From positions 46,643,587 through 46,707,586 of the forward strand of contig CM057833.1 in NCBI GenBank assembly GCA_030068075.1: 64,000 nucleotides of DNA. Reading direction: 5' to 3'. Below, one piece after another: positions 22,051 to 33,723 of this stretch (positions within the stretch are counted from its first letter, which is position 1; every line of letters starts with the position of its first letter). The position numbers and the translations under genes are program-made. This DNA comes from Paguma larvata (lineage: Eukaryota > Chordata > Mammalia > Carnivora > Viverridae). The notes under the pieces are model-generated. The model searched no databases, had not been told where the DNA came from, and saw nothing but the letters and a program-made list of their open reading frames with translations.

Positions 22051-22240
22051 AGCAGTCTTTCCAAACTAGCCTGATGATAGGAATCAGCTGAGTCATTTGT
22101 CCAAAGCGCGGATCCCCAGGGCTTCCAGTTTTAAGTGTACTGAATCAGTATCTCCCCTTAGATGCCTTGGAATTTATATGTTAAATAAGTGCCCCAGGCG
22201 GTTATATATGATCAGGCAATTTTGGACCAACAGTGCTTAA
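22051..22240 (+). repeat. MER5-type hAT-Charlie nonautonomous element
   Basis: 'cttccaaactagcctgatga', 'gaatcagtatctccccttag' and a mirrored 3' half ending near 'tatatgatcaggc' follow the near-palindromic MER5 layout. Confidence 0.6.
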
Positions 22241-22950
22241 CAGAATATATATGAAAGTGATATGACTTTAAGGTGCTTCACACCTGTGAGGGATTGGGAA
22301 TATTGAAAAATTTCAAATGGAGAGCTTCTTCTTGGCCAGTCAGAATGTGTTTGGAAGCTTCCATCCCCGCCCACAACAGTCTGAAACCCTCAGGAAGCAG
22401 AAAGTTTAATGCCCAGAAATGGTTTGTCGGCTGCCCAGTCATCCCTGCCATTTTTTTTAATTGACTGTGACACTCATGAGTCATTCTATTTTAATTAGTA
22501 CAGATTTGCAATTCCCCCGTTCCTTGCCCCTTACCCCGTGCCCCGATCTTGTGAGTACCTTCAGAGGTCTCCTGTCCAGTTTCCCTCTCCTAGAACAGGG
22601 CTTGGGCCTTGAGCATCAGGTATTGAGTTTCTCTTGTGAAGTGGTTACCCTCCTCCTGGAACCCCTGTCTCTTGTATCTATCTTTCTCTCCTGTTCATTC
22701 CTCAGTCTCTCAGCTCCTTCTCCCTTCTCTGTCCCAACGTGTGTACTATTAAGATGAATCGAGTAAGCCCTCTAAACTCTCTCGGATTGTAGAATTGGGA
22801 CAGTGACAGCACCCAGTCCATGGGATCATTGTGTGGGCTGACTGAGGTCACAGAAAAACTTCCAGTGCAGTGCTGAGAAATGTTTTGAAGGAATTAGCTC
22901 TTTTATTTAGTTCTCTTTCTCTGTCGATTTTGGCAGGGAGTCTTTGCATT
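22241..22950. other. Unique noncoding sequence
   Basis: No gene recognised; C/T-rich from about 22640 to 22735. Confidence 0.45.
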
Positions 22951-22954
22951 AAGT

Positions 22955-23190
22955 GTCTGGCATAGTGGAAAGAGGGAAATCCTTGTAGTCAGGTTGACCT
23001 GGGGTCCGTGTCTCCAATGTGTACTGTCTGCAAGAACGTGGCCTGAATTGTTCCCCCCACTGAACTTCAGGTCCTCATCTGGATGTGTCGTCTTTGGATT
23101 ATTGAGGGAGTTAGACGCACTGTGGGCAACATGTGTAGAACACAGTATTTCAACAGTGCATGGTTCTTTTAATGAAAAAATTCCCATTGT
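22955..23190 (+). repeat. MIR element, diverged
   Basis: 'ggcatagtggaaagagggaa', 'gtcaggttgacctggggtcc' and 'cttcaggtcctcatctggat' keep the MIR order on the plus strand. Confidence 0.6.
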
Positions 23191-23720
23191 CTGTCCCCTC
23201 TTCTAGAGTAAGGAAGATGAGGGTCTGGGTTTGAATGTGCCAATAACAAAAAACTTTGGGCAGTGAAACATGAACTTGGCATCCTCTGGGCCAAGGAGAG
23301 GTTCAGATTTGGTGTTTATTTGACTCTTAATGTGATTGTTTTGGGAGACTTTGGGGAAACGAATGCCAGAAAGACTAGAGGGTATTTCTTTCTTTCTTTC
23401 TTTTTATTATTCTAGTGGAGTCAAGCTACAAAGCGATCAGATTTCACCTTGTCTTAAAGCTTCCAGACTTGTTTTTGGCAGTGACATTGTGTTAAGAAGT
23501 CCTCCCCCTCCTCCTCTTCTTCCCCTCTCTGGTTTTGTCCTCCCCTTTCTGCCCTCCCATCTTTAGTTATTGTTCTCATCCCCCTAAATGTGGTAGCGAC
23601 TCTTGTTTATCTGGGTCACCGAGAAAATCTCCACCTGGCTTATGATTAACTTGTAACTCAGCTCCATCCTTTTCATCATATGAATGAAAATACTGGCTGC
23701 TGTTTTGTTAGTAATAATAA
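23191..23720. other. Unique noncoding sequence with a (TTTC)n patch
   Basis: TTTC units at about 23387-23403 and a C/T-rich tract at 23500-23560. No gene. Confidence 0.45.
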
Positions 23721-23724
23721 TGCT

Positions 23725-23900
23725 ACCGTTATCATTTTCAGGTGCCTTTTCTCTGTCTGTGCTAGGCATATTAACAAATGTGAACCCCGTTAGTCCTCAT
23801 GACCCTTAGTTAAAGCCGATGGTGTTACCACCATTTTGCAGTTGAGAAACTGAAGCCAGATGCTTTAGTAATTTGACCTGTTCTAACCCTCAAGTGGGTA
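23725..23900 (-). repeat. MIR fragment
   Basis: 'ccattttgcagttgagaaac' and 'gctttagtaatttgacctgt' show minus-strand MIR. Confidence 0.6.
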
Positions 23901-24017
23901 ACTATCTAGAATTTTGGTGACATGAGAAATGGGAAGTCAGAAATTTGAACAATGTAATTTTTTATAATCGGACAAAAACATATTCACATATATAAATCCT
24001 CCCTCTAAAGAGATTTG

Positions 24018-24183
24018 AGGGGCACCTGGGTGGCTTGGTTGGCTAAGCCTTGGACTCTTGATTTCAGCCCAGGCCATAATCTCACTTGTGAGTTGAAGCT
24101 TAGGATTCTCTCTCTACCTCTCTCTCTCCCCCTCTCCCACTCACACTCTTTCTCTCTCTCTCAAAAGTAAATAAACTTTAAAG
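24018..24183 (+). mobile_element. Felid SINE, diverged and shortened
   Basis: Plus-strand head GGGGCACCTGGGTGGCTTGG, internal deletion around the 'gccccgcg' segment, CT-rich tail and AAGTAAATAAACTTT end. Confidence 0.9.
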
Positions 24184-25184
24184 AAGTCACTGCACAGCCC
24201 ACATTTAAGGAGTAGGGAGTTATGCTTCACCTCCTTAAGGGCAGCATATCTACAGACATTCTGTATGGGAGATGTGTTTATTTTCAGTTCACTTGTTTTT
24301 ATTTCTTTGGACTTAATGAAGTCAATAGACTCTAAGACACATTGGTTAAGTTTGCTTTAGAAGTTACGTGTTAAAATTTCTGAGTCTTTTCTATGGCATA
24401 TGAGAAAAGAGGGCTGATCGCTAAAATCTCATGTTGATTTTCCCCTTAGATTTCTTTATGTGAAATGTTTATTTCCCTTCTCTTTCTTCTCCACTGCAAT
24501 GTACAGTTCTTTATAAGTCGTTCGTAAATATTCTGTCGTCTAGTTTAAAGAGATGAATTTATGATTTTGAGAAACTGTATTCCCTTTTGAAACAACAATT
24601 ATTTTCCTGACTTGCATGGTTCTTTGTTTTGAGTTTGTAGGAGATATTATTGTACTGTTATTTTTTAATGGTTATTTACTAATCTGTCAAGAGAAAATTA
24701 TGGTCAGATTATTGATTGCGATCTGTAGTTATTTTCCAGATATAATTTCAAGGGTTTCAAAAATCGTATCATTACCTAGAGTTTTACTCTACTGTGTTTT
24801 TTTTTTTAATTGTAAATCTACTTTGTACAATTTACTTTTACTTCATATATTATTCTATTTTTCATATCAACAAATACTATCTGAAAACATTTTTGATATC
24901 TGTATAATTTTCTATCCTATGTCAGTATGTTTTGTCAATTTTGCCAAGTTTTTGGGATTAAAATTATGTCTTATTTTAATTTTTGACTATTAAATGCAGT
25001 TAATTTTTCATATATTTATCAACCACTGGTTTTATTAATTTATGTCAATGGTAGTTTTTAATGATGTCTTTTAGTATTATATAAGTTACTAATATTGGAT
25101 TTTGGTGTTTTCTTAAATATTTGGTGAGAACTGTATATAATTTATCAAAAGCATTGAATTTTTGTTTTGGTATTTTCCCTATGT
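24184..25184. other. AT-rich noncoding sequence
   Basis: 24590-25180 is very AT-rich. A 125-codon hydrophobic open frame at 24616-24993 is what T-rich DNA yields by chance. It may include unrecognised old L1 3' sequence. Confidence 0.45.
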
Positions 25185-25470
25185 ATTATTTTTAAAAAAA
25201 ATTAAACCCAACCAAAAAGTTGAGGGAATGGCATATTGAACACCCTATCTTACCTACATTCCTCAGCATTTTGTTCCATGTGTACCTCTGGTGCTCTGTC
25301 TCTAATGTGTTTATTTTGCTGAGTCATTTGTAAATGAATTGCAGACATCACCTACTTCCTCCTCAATTCTGCCATGCGATCACGTAAGAGAACCGACAGT
25401 CTCCTGTGTGACCACAGTGCCATTATTACACTAAAGACATTAATCTTCATTATTTGCATTCCTAACAGGT
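25185..25470. repeat. Ancient L1M-type fragment
   Basis: 'ttgagggaatggcatattga', 'gctgagtcatttgtaaatga', 'aattgcagacatcacctact' and 'gtgaccacagtgccattatt' match the same old L1 module seen at 5275 and 51060. Confidence 0.6.
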
Positions 25471-26190
25471 ATCCCTGTTGTTGACGGGTTCAAAGAGTAA
25501 CTCACTCTTGGTTCCCACTGGGGTTCTGACTCAGAGAGATTATATAAAAAGCATATTAGCTAAGTGAAGAATGAAAACCTACCTCATTATTTTAGAAAAC
25601 AACACTTTAACCTCTAATATGTCGAGCTTCTGGTATATTGGATGGAAAATGCAGCCCAGAAGTGAGACTGAACGAGCATCTTCATGTTCAGGTGTATGTG
25701 TACATATATGGAGGAAGGGAGACCGGATACGTCAACCAGTCTCAAGTAACCGAGTCAGCAGTATGAATGTAGACTCTGTTCAGGTGTGCTTACCTGAAGC
25801 CAGGGCATGCTGGTTGCACTTGGGCATTGAAAGGGAAGGAGTGCATTTGATGTTGTTCTAGGCATGAGTCATCACCTATCTTTCACACAGTCACCATTAA
25901 ACCATGGCTTAATATATTCCAGTCTCTCACCAATCAGATGAGCCCTTGGAGGAAATTAAGTAAAGGGGATGGGGTGTGAAATCAACTGGGGTTCCTCTGG
26001 TGCTGCTCTGAGTGAACAGGCCGGGTGGCAGCGGCCTCCTCCCTGAGGGCTGGGACAGCAGCTTGGTGGGAAGAAGGGAGAAACTTCCACTACAGTATCT
26101 GCCTTTGGTGACATACCTGCAGTCCACATCCCTTCCTTAGTACTTCGCTTCCTGATTGCCTTTTGCAATTGTATATGTAAGTCTTGATTT
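25471..26190. other. Unique noncoding sequence
   Basis: No gene or clear repeat recognised. Confidence 0.5.
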
Positions 26191-26194
26191 TTTT

Positions 26195-27303
26195 AAAATA
26201 AACCAACAAACAGCTTTGCTGAGATATAATTCACATACTATATAAGTCATCCATTTAAAGTATATAGTTTGGTACTTTTGATAGATGATATTATTAATTT
26301 TTATGAATTATAGTAAAAAACATGTATAGCAAAAAACTTACCATTTTAACCATTTTGAAGAGTACAGTTCACTGGCAATAATTACATTCATGGTATTGAA
26401 CAACCATTATCACTGTTCATTTTCAAAACTTATCCATCTCCCCAAACAGAAAACTCCATAACCTTTAAGCAGTAACTCCCATTTCTCCCTTCCCCCAGCC
26501 CCTGGTTACCTCTAAACTGCTTTCTGTCTCTATGAATTTGTTTATATAGATACCTCATATAAGTAGGATCATACAGTATTTGTTCTTTTGTTGCTGCCTT
26601 ATTTTACTTACCATTATGTTTTCAAGATTCATCCATGTTGGAGCACTTGAGTGGCTCAGTTGGTTAAGTGTCCAACTCTTGATCTCAGCTCAGGTCCTGA
26701 TCTCATGGTTTATGAGGCTGAGCCCTGTGTTGGGCTCTGCCCTGACAGTGAGGAGCCTACTTGGGATTCTTTCTCTCCCTCTCTCTCTGCCCTTCCCCCA
26801 GTTGTGCATGTGTGCATGCTTTCTCTGTCCCAATATGAATAAACTTAAAAAAAAAAAAAGATTCATCCATGTTGTAGTATGTGTCTTAATTTCCTTTTTA
26901 TGGCTAAATGATACTGCATTGTAGGTACATACTGCATTTTGCTTTTCCGTTCATCTATTGATGGACCCATGATGGACAGTTGGGTTCTTTCCTTTTGGCT
27001 CTTGTGAATAGTGCAGTGAACACTGAAGTATAAGTATTTTTATGAGTCTCTGCTCTCATTTTCTGTGGATGTATACCTAGGAGTGAAATTGCTGGCTCAT
27101 ATGGTTATTCTGCATGTAGGTTTCCGAGGAACTGCCAGATTTCTCCATTTTCCGTTCCACCAGCAATGTATGGGATGCAAGTTTTCTACCTCTTCACCCA
27201 CACTTAATTTCCTTTTTTATTTCTTTTTTTTAATTATAGCCATCCTTGGCTCATCTCATATAATGAGAACTAAATTCTCATTGTGATTTAAGACTTGATT
27301 TTT
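26195..27303 (-). repeat. Ancient L1M 3' end, interrupted by a SINE
   Basis: It contains 'tgctgagatataattcacat', 'atccatttaaagtatatagt', 'tcatccatgttgtagtatgt', 'ggatgtatacctaggagtga' and 'aattatagccatccttggct', the minus-strand reading of old L1 ORF2/3' UTR. The SINE at 26641-26857 sits inside it. Too decayed to encode anything. Confidence 0.85.
26641..26857 (+). mobile_element. SINE inserted in L1M, perfect 17-bp target duplication
   Basis: Plus-strand SINE with a mutated head (GGAGCACTTGAGTGGCTCAG) and an intact A-rich tail. AAGATTCATCCATGTTG is present at 26624-26640 and 26858-26874. Removing the SINE and one copy restores continuous L1M sequence. Confidence 0.96.
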
Positions 27304-28545
27304 TAATGTTAGATATCTGAATGAAAGTAAAATTGATTGAATTTAGATCATGATAGAGGTAACATTTTTTGGCCAGACCTTGGTTGAAACTAGATAAGGA
27401 CTCTGCAGAAGTATCATAAAATTAAAGAGTTCTGGGGAAAAACAAAGATCATGCTTATTCTTGACATGATGAATGCTAAGGCTCTTTGACTAGCATTGTT
27501 TTAGGATTGTATTGAAGGATGAGTTCCAGAACAATGGTATAAAACAGTGCTTCTAGGTTCTAGGAAGAACAAGTCCATCATCCTCTCCCATCAGCTGGTT
27601 TTTTTTTTTTTTTTTTTTTTTAGTATATCTAATAGTGCTGAAAAATGGCCTGTAAATATTAGCTTTACTTTATCCTTATTTTTGGGAAAGAAGAGTGTTT
27701 TCACTTTCTACAGAAGAAATATGGTATTTATCTCTTTACTGATAAATAATAGAAATGATAGAAAGTTTATAAAAAACACTTGCTTAAATGCGTAAGGGGT
27801 TCTTTCTCTTCTGTAAATAAATGGAGATGTATGGAATCTTAGGCTACTGTGTCAGCCTGTGAAGTCATCAAGGACACTAGCTCTTTTGATATTTTTACTT
27901 CACTGTTGTTAGGCCTGATTTCCATTCTCAAGGTCACCCCATGATCCATGGCTGCTGGAGTCTCTGTTGTCCAGTCTACATTTCTTGTATCAGGAAGAAG
28001 GAAGACAAGGGTGCATAAAAAGAATGTACCACATACCTGAGTTAGCCTTCTTTAAACAACATTTGTAGAAGAGCTGCATAATACTTCTGTTTGTTTATCA
28101 TTGGTCAGCCCTCAGGGTTATGGTCATGCCTAGTAGAATGGAACGCGGATGGAATAGGCTTTTAGCTGGACACATTGCTACCTGAATGAAATTGGGTTTC
28201 TCTTACTACTAGAGCAAAAAGAGGGAATTAATATTGGGCAGGTAAAAAGATAATCACAGAATTGTAGTTTCTCAGTAAATTACATTGACCTATATCCCAG
28301 ATACCAATTTATAATCCATCTATGATAGTGATCAAGAGCGGGGGGAGGATGGTAGAAGTCATGGGGGAGGTGATACGTAGTTTGAAGCACCTGTAGCTCA
28401 TAGTTTCATTCATTCACTCATTCACTTATTCCTTGCATACATATTAATACAGCTCCTAAGAGAATACTTTCTGTCTCTTCTAGCAGTGGGTAGGTACATG
28501 TTTGTTTAAACTATTCAAATACATGTAAAGGCTGGAGCCACATAC
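27304..28545. other. Unique noncoding sequence with a T23 run
   Basis: No gene recognised. A perfect T-run spans 27599-27621. Confidence 0.5.
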
Positions 28546-28549
28546 TTCT

Positions 28550-28750
28550 TAACCCAAAGCTTTGCTCTTTCATTTATCAGTTGGGTGAGTTTGAGCAAGC
28601 CAGTTAATCCCTCTCAGTCCCAGTTTCCTCCTGGGGTTGAAGGAGGACAAAAAGTACATTGATCTGCTTCATGGAGAAAGGGAAACAGCATGAGGAGAAC
28701 CTCTAGCTAGTACTTGCCACACAGACATACGCAAAAGGTGCTAATTCCAT
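28550..28750 (+). repeat. MIR element
   Basis: 'cagttgggtgagtttgagca', 'gccagttaatccctctcagt' and 'cccagtttcctcctggggtt' keep MIR order on the plus strand. Confidence 0.75.
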
Positions 28751-29334
28751 TTATCTTTTTCTTCATTTCTTGTTATTTTTATTTTAAGATTTTAAGGTGA
28801 ATCTAAATTCTTTTTAAACAGTTTGTGCATGGGGTGGGGAGGATGGGCCATTCAGCAAGCAGGTAACCTGTTCAACAGCCTGTCTACCCGATTTTGGGAG
28901 TTTTGTTTTGGCTTCCTGTGATGTGATCAAAAGATTCAACGAATCATAGAGTATGACAGTCAGCAAAGGTCTCAGCTCTTCTGGGCAGAAAAAAATGGGT
29001 ATTTGTTGAGAGACCATAGGCAGGTCAGTATCTAGAGGCCAAAAGTCCAGGTGGGCAGGAGAGAATGGAATATTCTGGGTCTGTCAGAGGGCGGGAGAAG
29101 GCTTTTCATCCATGTTTATCAGAGGTGCCAGAGTCGGGACACAGATTCTCTGTGAGTGGGAGTGCTAGGATGCTACACTGATGCCTTACTGTGAGATCGC
29201 TGACTATCCCTCTTTATCTGCTGTGTTGACACTGTGTGGAAGGATGAGCTTCTTCCTTCACGTTTTATCAGTAAATCAAATATGTACAGAAAAGTTTAAG
29301 AATCTGCATGTTTGTCCTTTGTAACAAAGGAGGT
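28751..29334. other. Unique noncoding sequence
   Basis: No gene or clear repeat. Confidence 0.45.
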
Positions 29335-29356
29335 AAAAATGTTTGACCTTGGGTGG

Positions 29357-29569
29357 ATGGGGTGCCTGAGTGGGTCAGGTCAGGTGTCCAACTCTTTATT
29401 TCAGCTCAGGTCATGATGTCATGGTTCATAAGATTGAGCCCTGAGCTGGGCTCCGCACTAACAACATGAAGCCTGTTTGGGATTCTCTTTTCTTCTCTGC
29501 CTCTCGCCTACTCTCTCTCTCTCTCTTTCTGTCTCTCAAAATAAACAAACATTGAAAAAATAAAAACAT
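29357..29569 (+). mobile_element. Older felid SINE
   Basis: Plus-strand diverged copy. The flanks at 29335-29356 and 29570-29591 (both starting AAAAAT and ending CGGGTGG or TGGGTGG) align over 22 bp with four differences, an eroded target duplication. Confidence 0.92.
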
Positions 29570-29591
29570 AAAAATATGTGATCTCGGGTGG

Positions 29592-30315
29592 TTATGCTGT
29601 GCACCCTTCATTAAGAACTGATCCGAATTTGTTCAGTGTCTATGAACTTTTTTTCAGCTCGCTGCTCTGTATATCTAGACTTGAATTTTGTATGCCTGAA
29701 AGGTGATAGCCAGTATGACTGTGATTTTCCAAGTGAGCAGCAATATAGCATTTCCTTTACCTAACACTCTTCTCTAAGACCTTGCATCACTTTGATAACA
29801 TAATCCCATATGCTCTTTTTGGTGTGGTGAAGTAGAAGGATCTCTGAATATGATTTCTCATTTACAAGTAGTATGATGGTCTGTTCTGTGCCGCAAATGG
29901 GTTGAAACCATGAAAGTGTTAAACAGAGATCTCATTTTCCAGGTGACAGGACTGAATTCCCTCTGGGTCTCCCTCTGGGGGGTGAAATTGCAGTAGTGGT
30001 GAGATTTTGAAGGGACATCCCCCTGTCACACTTTGTTTTGAGGTCCTTGCTCTCACCTGAGAAGGCGTCTCAGGATGGACAGGGTATCGTGGTCTTTGTG
30101 GACTCGGACATTTGTTTCCTATCCAAGGTGGCTGCCTCTGTTGGACAACTCTTCTGTGAACTCTGTTATTTGGGCCTCTTGAGTATATTGTACATCTGTG
30201 ATTCTGGGGACCTAGTTTCAGCCACTGATGAAAGGGGTAAGATTCATTCCTGGATCCCACGCTGTTGTAAAGGTTTGCCGGTGTTCAGGACTTACATCAT
30301 AAGATGCACATGGTG
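29592..30315. other. Unique noncoding sequence
   Basis: No gene recognised. A 137-codon plus frame (30038-30451) overlaps a MIR relic and opposes another frame; treated as chance. Confidence 0.45.
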
Positions 30316-30319
30316 GCGT

Positions 30320-30450
30320 GGTTGGAAGGTTGGTGCCTGGTGCAGCCAGGTGACCTTGGGCTCCTGGCACTCCATTTCTTCATCTATTAAATTGGTGGTT
30401 GGATTAGGTGATCCATTTAGCCCTCCTGGGACTAAAGTTCTCAGTCTATG
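30320..30450 (+). repeat. MIR fragment
   Basis: 'agccaggtgaccttgggctc', 'ctccatttcttcatctatta' and 'ggattaggtgatccatttag' are MIR-like on the plus strand. Confidence 0.6.
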
Positions 30451-30553
30451 AGATGTAATGGTGTTGACCAAAGCCTCTCTTTGGATTCTTTCTTAAAATT
30501 CATTCTTTTGTAAAGAGTACTGTTAAACTCAACCATTAAATTTCAACCCTTGG

Positions 30554-30763
30554 GGGGCACCTGGGTGGCTCAGTCGGTTAAGCGGCCAACTTTGGCTCAG
30601 GTCATGATCTCACGGTCTGTGAGTTTGAGCCCCGCATCGGGCTCTGTGCTGATGGCTCGGAGCCTGGAGCCTCCTTCAGATTCTGTATCTCCCTCTGTGC
30701 CCTTCCCTTGCTCACTCTCTGTCTCTATGTCTCTCAAAAAAAAAAAAAAAAAAAAAAAAAAAA
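30554..30763 (+). mobile_element. Young felid SINE with uninterrupted A28 tail
   Basis: Plus-strand full-length copy with few differences from the felid consensus. It ends in 28 uninterrupted A (30736-30763). Flanks AAATTTCAACCCTTGG and AAATTCACCCCTTGG form a target duplication with small differences. The last few A may belong to the duplication. Confidence 0.95.
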
Positions 30764-32545
30764 TTCACCCCTTGGGCCTGGAATTTGGTGTCAAAATGCT
30801 GTATCTTTTTCTTCTCTTTTTTCTCTTCTTCACTTTTCTTTAGTTTCTTTTTTATATATAACTGATTTTTTTCTTGTTTTCTTCCTTTTCCTTTCTTCCT
30901 CTCTCTAAATTATTGTCAAGGGCCTTTGAAGAGAATTCTTAAATGTTATTAAGAAATTGCAGTCAGGGAGCCCTTTGTTCCCAAGCCATTTAGAAGATTG
31001 CTTTTCCTTTTGTTAAATACAAAAAATTGTCAACCTGTGTCTTTAAAACGTGCCAAAAACCGCATTCACCAATAAAAAGTGTCAGCTCTCATTATTGCCC
31101 AGATATTATTCTTTTCAAAAGCTGAGCACTCTCCCCAGGCTTTCTAAACAATCTTCGGCTCATTCATCTTCCTGGTTTCGTTACATTTTGAACTTCTCCG
31201 GGTCTATATAGGGTGGCAGCCTGTCTTTTAAAAATTAATGGGTTCCAAATGCCATTCAAACCTATTTCCGCCTCAACCTCTCGCTCCCTCTCCAGCCCTG
31301 CCTGTTAGGAGTCTTATATTCTGTATAAATATTGAGCTGGAGATAGTTTCTAAAGAGGTGTTTGGACTTTTAATTAACACTGACAGCCTGTCTGCTTGGG
31401 ATTTTGCTCTGCCGTCTCCATGGAAAAGTCAGGCAGGTCAGTGTGGAGAGGGGAGGGAGGCTCCACAGTGGATATGTTCCTGGCGGCTGGCCCCAGAGAC
31501 ACTGAACTCTGAGCCAACCATGAAGTCATTTGAATTTAAGGAGTCTCGCTAATCCAAGGCAATGTGTCTTAATTTGACAAAGTGAAGGCTGCCCGATAAG
31601 CAACCTTAACTACAAGTCCTGTGAAACTGGGGGTGTTTGTGAGTTTAGATCGTGCTAGAGAAGTGTGGTGATGTTGAAGAAAGGGCTCGTTTTCTTCTGT
31701 TTACTCCTTTTCCCACCCCATCCCCCTCTCCTCTCTCTCCTTCTCTTCGCTCACTCACTCACTTTGGCCCAATTCAGCCCTGCAGTCTGGCCTCTGCAGT
31801 GGCTTGATGTGAAATTTGAGAAACATATGTAGTTTTCTATTTCAGGAAAATGATCTCAGGGCTTGAATGTGTTTTTTTGTTGGCTGTTAAGCTCTGATCT
31901 TGCCCAGTGTGGTTTTTTGATGATGGGAAAGAGGCTTCGGAGTGCTTTTTATCAGAATTTCATGTAATAAACCTTAAGGCTTGGTTTCTTAAGTTCCTCC
32001 CCCTCCCCCCTCCCCAGCCCACGGCACAATGTCATCTATTCTGTCAGAAGTGGGAAGAAGTGCACATTGTTCGTATTACAATCAATTCATTGCTGCTGGC
32101 ACACATACACAAAAAATGGCCACTGTGTCTGTCTTTCACAAAAGCTATTTTAAATGTAGTTCAGTGGAGGACCAGGGGTCTGCATGCTGTTGCTCATAAA
32201 GGAACAGAGATCCTTGGGGGAGAAGTCTGCCTTTGTTTGGCCTTGGAAGGGCCAGTATTCTTCTTTGTTCTAGAGGTGAGTGCCCAACAATGGGCCCAGT
32301 GCCCTGTAAACCAAACTTCATTGGTCCTGCCATGCAAAGGATGTACAGGCCCGCATCACTGGGGCCTGCAGGGAGAAGGTCCAAGTGGAGTCAGACGAGT
32401 GGGCCGGGATGAGGCCGGCATAGGCACTGGGTGAGAGGTGGGAGGTGAACCTGGTATTTTCAGTTAGGTCCAGCCTTCCTCGTATCTGAAGCATGGCTCC
32501 AGTCCTTGCAAGCCTCTCATTCATGGTGGAGAAAGGCTTCACGAC
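30764..32545. other. Unique noncoding sequence, candidate conserved block
   Basis: Essentially free of recognisable repeats for nearly 1.8 kb, which is unusual here. 30940-31240 is AT-balanced with TATATAGGG and CCAATAAAAAG motifs. A 175-codon frame at 31907-32434 lacks family features and splice context. Confidence 0.5.
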
Positions 32546-32809
32546 CGTGGTTCTCTACTAGATATGAGTTTCCTGCAGACTGTAGTGTGTGTGTTTTCAT
32601 CTTTGCATCCACGGAGTGCTTGCTGAATTAACAAGACAATGATGTGCTTCGATGGAGGTCTGTGTGGATTATGCTGGGGATACAGAGAGGGTTATTGACC
32701 TACTCAGCCTCAAACTTGAGGTGGAGTAGGGAGGAGAGCAGAAGAAGAAAGCACAGGAAGGGTGTATCCAGAGGAAAAGGAGCTGACCTTCCTGGCAGAG
32801 CGCTATTGG

Positions 32810-32945
32810 ATCCTTACATTGTATCATTTTTATAGATGTAAGTGAGATGCAGAGAGATCAAGCCGTATGGTGAAGCTCGCACAGCTGCTAAGTTGCAGAG
32901 AAAATCCAAACCCAAGTCTCTGTGGCTCCAAAGGTGCGCGCCTTG
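32810..32945 (-). repeat. MIR fragment
   Basis: 'catttttatagatgtaagtg' and 'agctcgcacagctgctaagt' match minus-strand MIR. Confidence 0.6.
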
Positions 32946-33414
32946 CTGTGACCCATCTTACCAGCATGGGAGAAAGGATAAAAGCCCTGTTCCTCTCACA
33001 CTGAACTTGGCTCTACCTTCTTTTTTGTCTTATGGCTGAACTGACCGCTGAACCTTTGGTTCTCAAGATCTGGCATTTGTTGTAATAGGTGGGAAAAGTT
33101 GAAGAGACTCCTGGGCAGTGGCAGAGGTGGGCTTCCCACAGAGTGAGTGCAGTGAAGCTTAAACCCAACCCTTACTTAAGTGGGCCTTTCTGAGTGCTGT
33201 GTTGTTGGGGGTCATACAGTGTTTCAAGTGGGAAGAAGTTGCTGTAGGAAGTTGAGTGCTGTGTTGTTGGGGGTCTTCATAATTTCATATTCCTCTTCTT
33301 AAAGGGTCCCCCCCCCAAAAAAAAAAGCTTTAAAACCTGGATTTGCCCTGGGAAGTAGTATGAGAAGAGGGAATCCTTCATGGAGGCAGGACTGTGAACT
33401 TAAGGGTAAGAGGA
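32946..33414. other. Unique noncoding sequence with a 23-bp direct repeat
   Basis: Contains an exact direct repeat (33191-33213 and 33253-33275). Otherwise nothing recognised. Confidence 0.5.
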
Positions 33415-33610
33415 CGAGTTCAGGTTCTGGGGTAACATGAGAGCCCAGGAACTGATTGTGTGACCTTGAGCAAGTTACTTACCTTTTCTGCACCTCAGTT
33501 TTTTCTCCTTTGTACCTCACAGGCTTGTTTCGAGAATTAAAAGGGTTTGTGAATATAGAGCTTCTAATACATCCTGCTCAGAACTCAGTAAATGTTAGTT
33601 GCCCCTGCTG
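33415..33610 (+). repeat. MIR element
   Basis: 'tgtgtgaccttgagcaagtt', 'tctgcacctcagttttttct', 'ttgtacctcacaggcttgtt' and 'gaactcagtaaatgttagtt' give nearly the full MIR on the plus strand. Confidence 0.85.
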
Positions 33611-33723
33611 CTGCTGTTCTACTTGACTCAGGTAGATGGAGCATAATACTACTGTCTGCCATTAAGACATTGACTTTCCATAGGGTGTAGTGCAAAAAAA
33701 GACTTTGGCTTAAAAACCTACAG

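Noticed and set aside
24616..24993. Hydrophobic 125-codon frame resembling a membrane protein
   Set aside because: T-rich DNA encodes Phe/Leu/Ile by default; no conserved pattern and the region is AT-rich noncoding.
31907..32434. 175-codon open frame on the plus strand
   Set aside because: No recognisable family, low-complexity start, mammalian genes rarely sit in one uninterrupted frame, and no poly(A) or retrocopy hallmarks.
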